In this document: positions 6,253 to 6,514 of the stretch, one piece after another | How positions within the stretch are numbered: position 1 is the stretch's first letter | Layout: each line of letters opens with the position of its first letter | The notes under the pieces: model-generated | What the model was told of the DNA's origin: nothing | What the model saw: only the letters and a program-made list of their open reading frames with translations | The model's database searches: none | Assembly (NCBI GenBank): GCA_003449495.1 | Contig: DMHJ01000244.1 | Location: 6,167 to 12,680 of the forward strand | Length of the DNA: 6,514 bases | Direction of reading: 5' to 3' | DNA from: Clostridiales bacterium UBA8153 | GTDB lineage: Bacteria > Bacillota > Sulfobacillia > UBA8153 | Position numbers and translations under genes: made by a program

Positions 6253-6282
6253 TTGACAGTCGCCAGCGAGCGCCCGTATAAT
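6253..6282 (+). promoter_or_regulatory. Consensus sigma-A promoter for the T-box leader (thrS)
   Basis: TTGACA (6253-6258) and TATAAT (6277-6282) both match the consensus exactly, with an 18-nt spacer. Transcription should begin near 6289, about 24 nt before the base of T-box stem I. The methylase gene ends 41 nt upstream with no terminator visible between, so some read-through is possible. Confidence 0.93.
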
Positions 6283-6288
6283 TTACTC

Positions 6289-6514
6289 AAAAGAGCCAGG
6301 TTGGGCGATGACGAGGACGAGTAGGGCCGGCGGACCGACAGGGCAGGGGAACCGCGACTGAGAGTTCCCCCCGGCATCGCGACCCGAAAACCACCTCCGA
6401 GCAGGGCGGTCAAGCAGATCAGGTGTCGAGCGTAGGCCGCTCCGGCCGGTCGCGGCCGTTACCGCAAACGAGGGGACCGGGTCTGGCCCGGTCAATCAGG
6501 GTGGAACCGCGGGA
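6289..6514 (+). promoter_or_regulatory. T-box riboswitch leader, Thr specifier, upstream of thrS (truncated)
   Basis: T-box leaders bind an uncharged tRNA and let transcription continue into the synthetase gene. Stem I starts with GAGG (6313-6316) pairing CCTC (6394-6397). The specifier loop has AGTA (6320-6323) on the 5' side and GAAAACCA (6386-6393) on the 3' side, placing codon ACC (Thr) at 6390-6392. GGG 6324-6326 with CCC 6383-6385 and GGGGAAC 6346-6352 with GTTCCCC 6364-6370 form the upper helix. Stem III is GACCGGG (6475-6481) with CCCGGTC (6487-6493). The T-box sequence AGGGTGGAACCGCGG runs from 6498; its TGGA (6502-6505) would pair with a tRNA ending UCCA, a discriminator common in clostridial tRNA-Thr. 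The terminator and coding region lie beyond the edge. The thrS assignment rests on the specifier and the presence of ytxC nearby. Confidence 0.92.

Noticed and set aside
1..6514. CRISPR array, insertion sequence, integrase or toxin-antitoxin module
   Set aside because: No regularly spaced repeats, terminal inverted repeats, transposase motifs or paired small genes were found on either strand.

Overview
The window looks like a piece of chromosome from a high-GC, spore-forming, probably anaerobic Firmicute (a Peptococcaceae/Desulfotomaculum/Moorella-like clostridium). The base composition, a YtxC-family sporulation gene, a T-box riboswitch, a tightly packed tRNA cluster with encoded CCA ends and strong GGAGG ribosome binding sites all fit this. 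The genus cannot be fixed from the sequence alone.

Layout. Positions 1-350 carry four tRNA genes on the + strand: the 3' half of a tRNA-Gly, then tRNA-Cys(GCA), tRNA-Leu(UAA) and tRNA-Val(GAC). A strong hairpin follows, then ytxC (463-1378, +). Its reading frame is broken by one extra base in a run of eight G. Convergent with it is a small single-RRM RNA-binding protein gene (1451-1726, -). A 295-bp intergenic stretch (1727-2021) holds a possible promoter, a small inverted repeat, a tRNA T-arm-like fragment and a probable terminator. Next come two - strand genes that form an operon: a hemolysin III/TrhA-type seven-helix membrane protein (3119-3811), followed 20 nt later by a 358-residue protein with two [4Fe-4S] ferredoxin motifs and extra cysteine clusters (2022-3098). 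Divergent from them is a DUF1156/COG1743-type adenine-specific DNA methylase (4067-6211, +) with its DPPY motif intact. The right end has a perfect-hexamer housekeeping promoter and most of a T-box leader whose specifier reads as ACC (Thr), so thrS should begin just outside the window.

How it fits together. In Bacillus ytxC lies directly upstream of thrS. Here the pair is recognisable but separated by about 4.9 kb holding four unrelated genes (RRM protein, ferredoxin-type protein, hemolysin III, orphan methylase). This is best read as a conserved housekeeping neighbourhood with accessory genes between its two ends. I see no transposase, integrase, CRISPR array or complete restriction or defence operon, and I found no convincing new multi-gene system. 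The points most worth checking are the ytxC frameshift, the methylase without visible partners, the G-quadruplex motif beside the thrS promoter, the C33 in tRNA-Val and the tRNA-like fragment.
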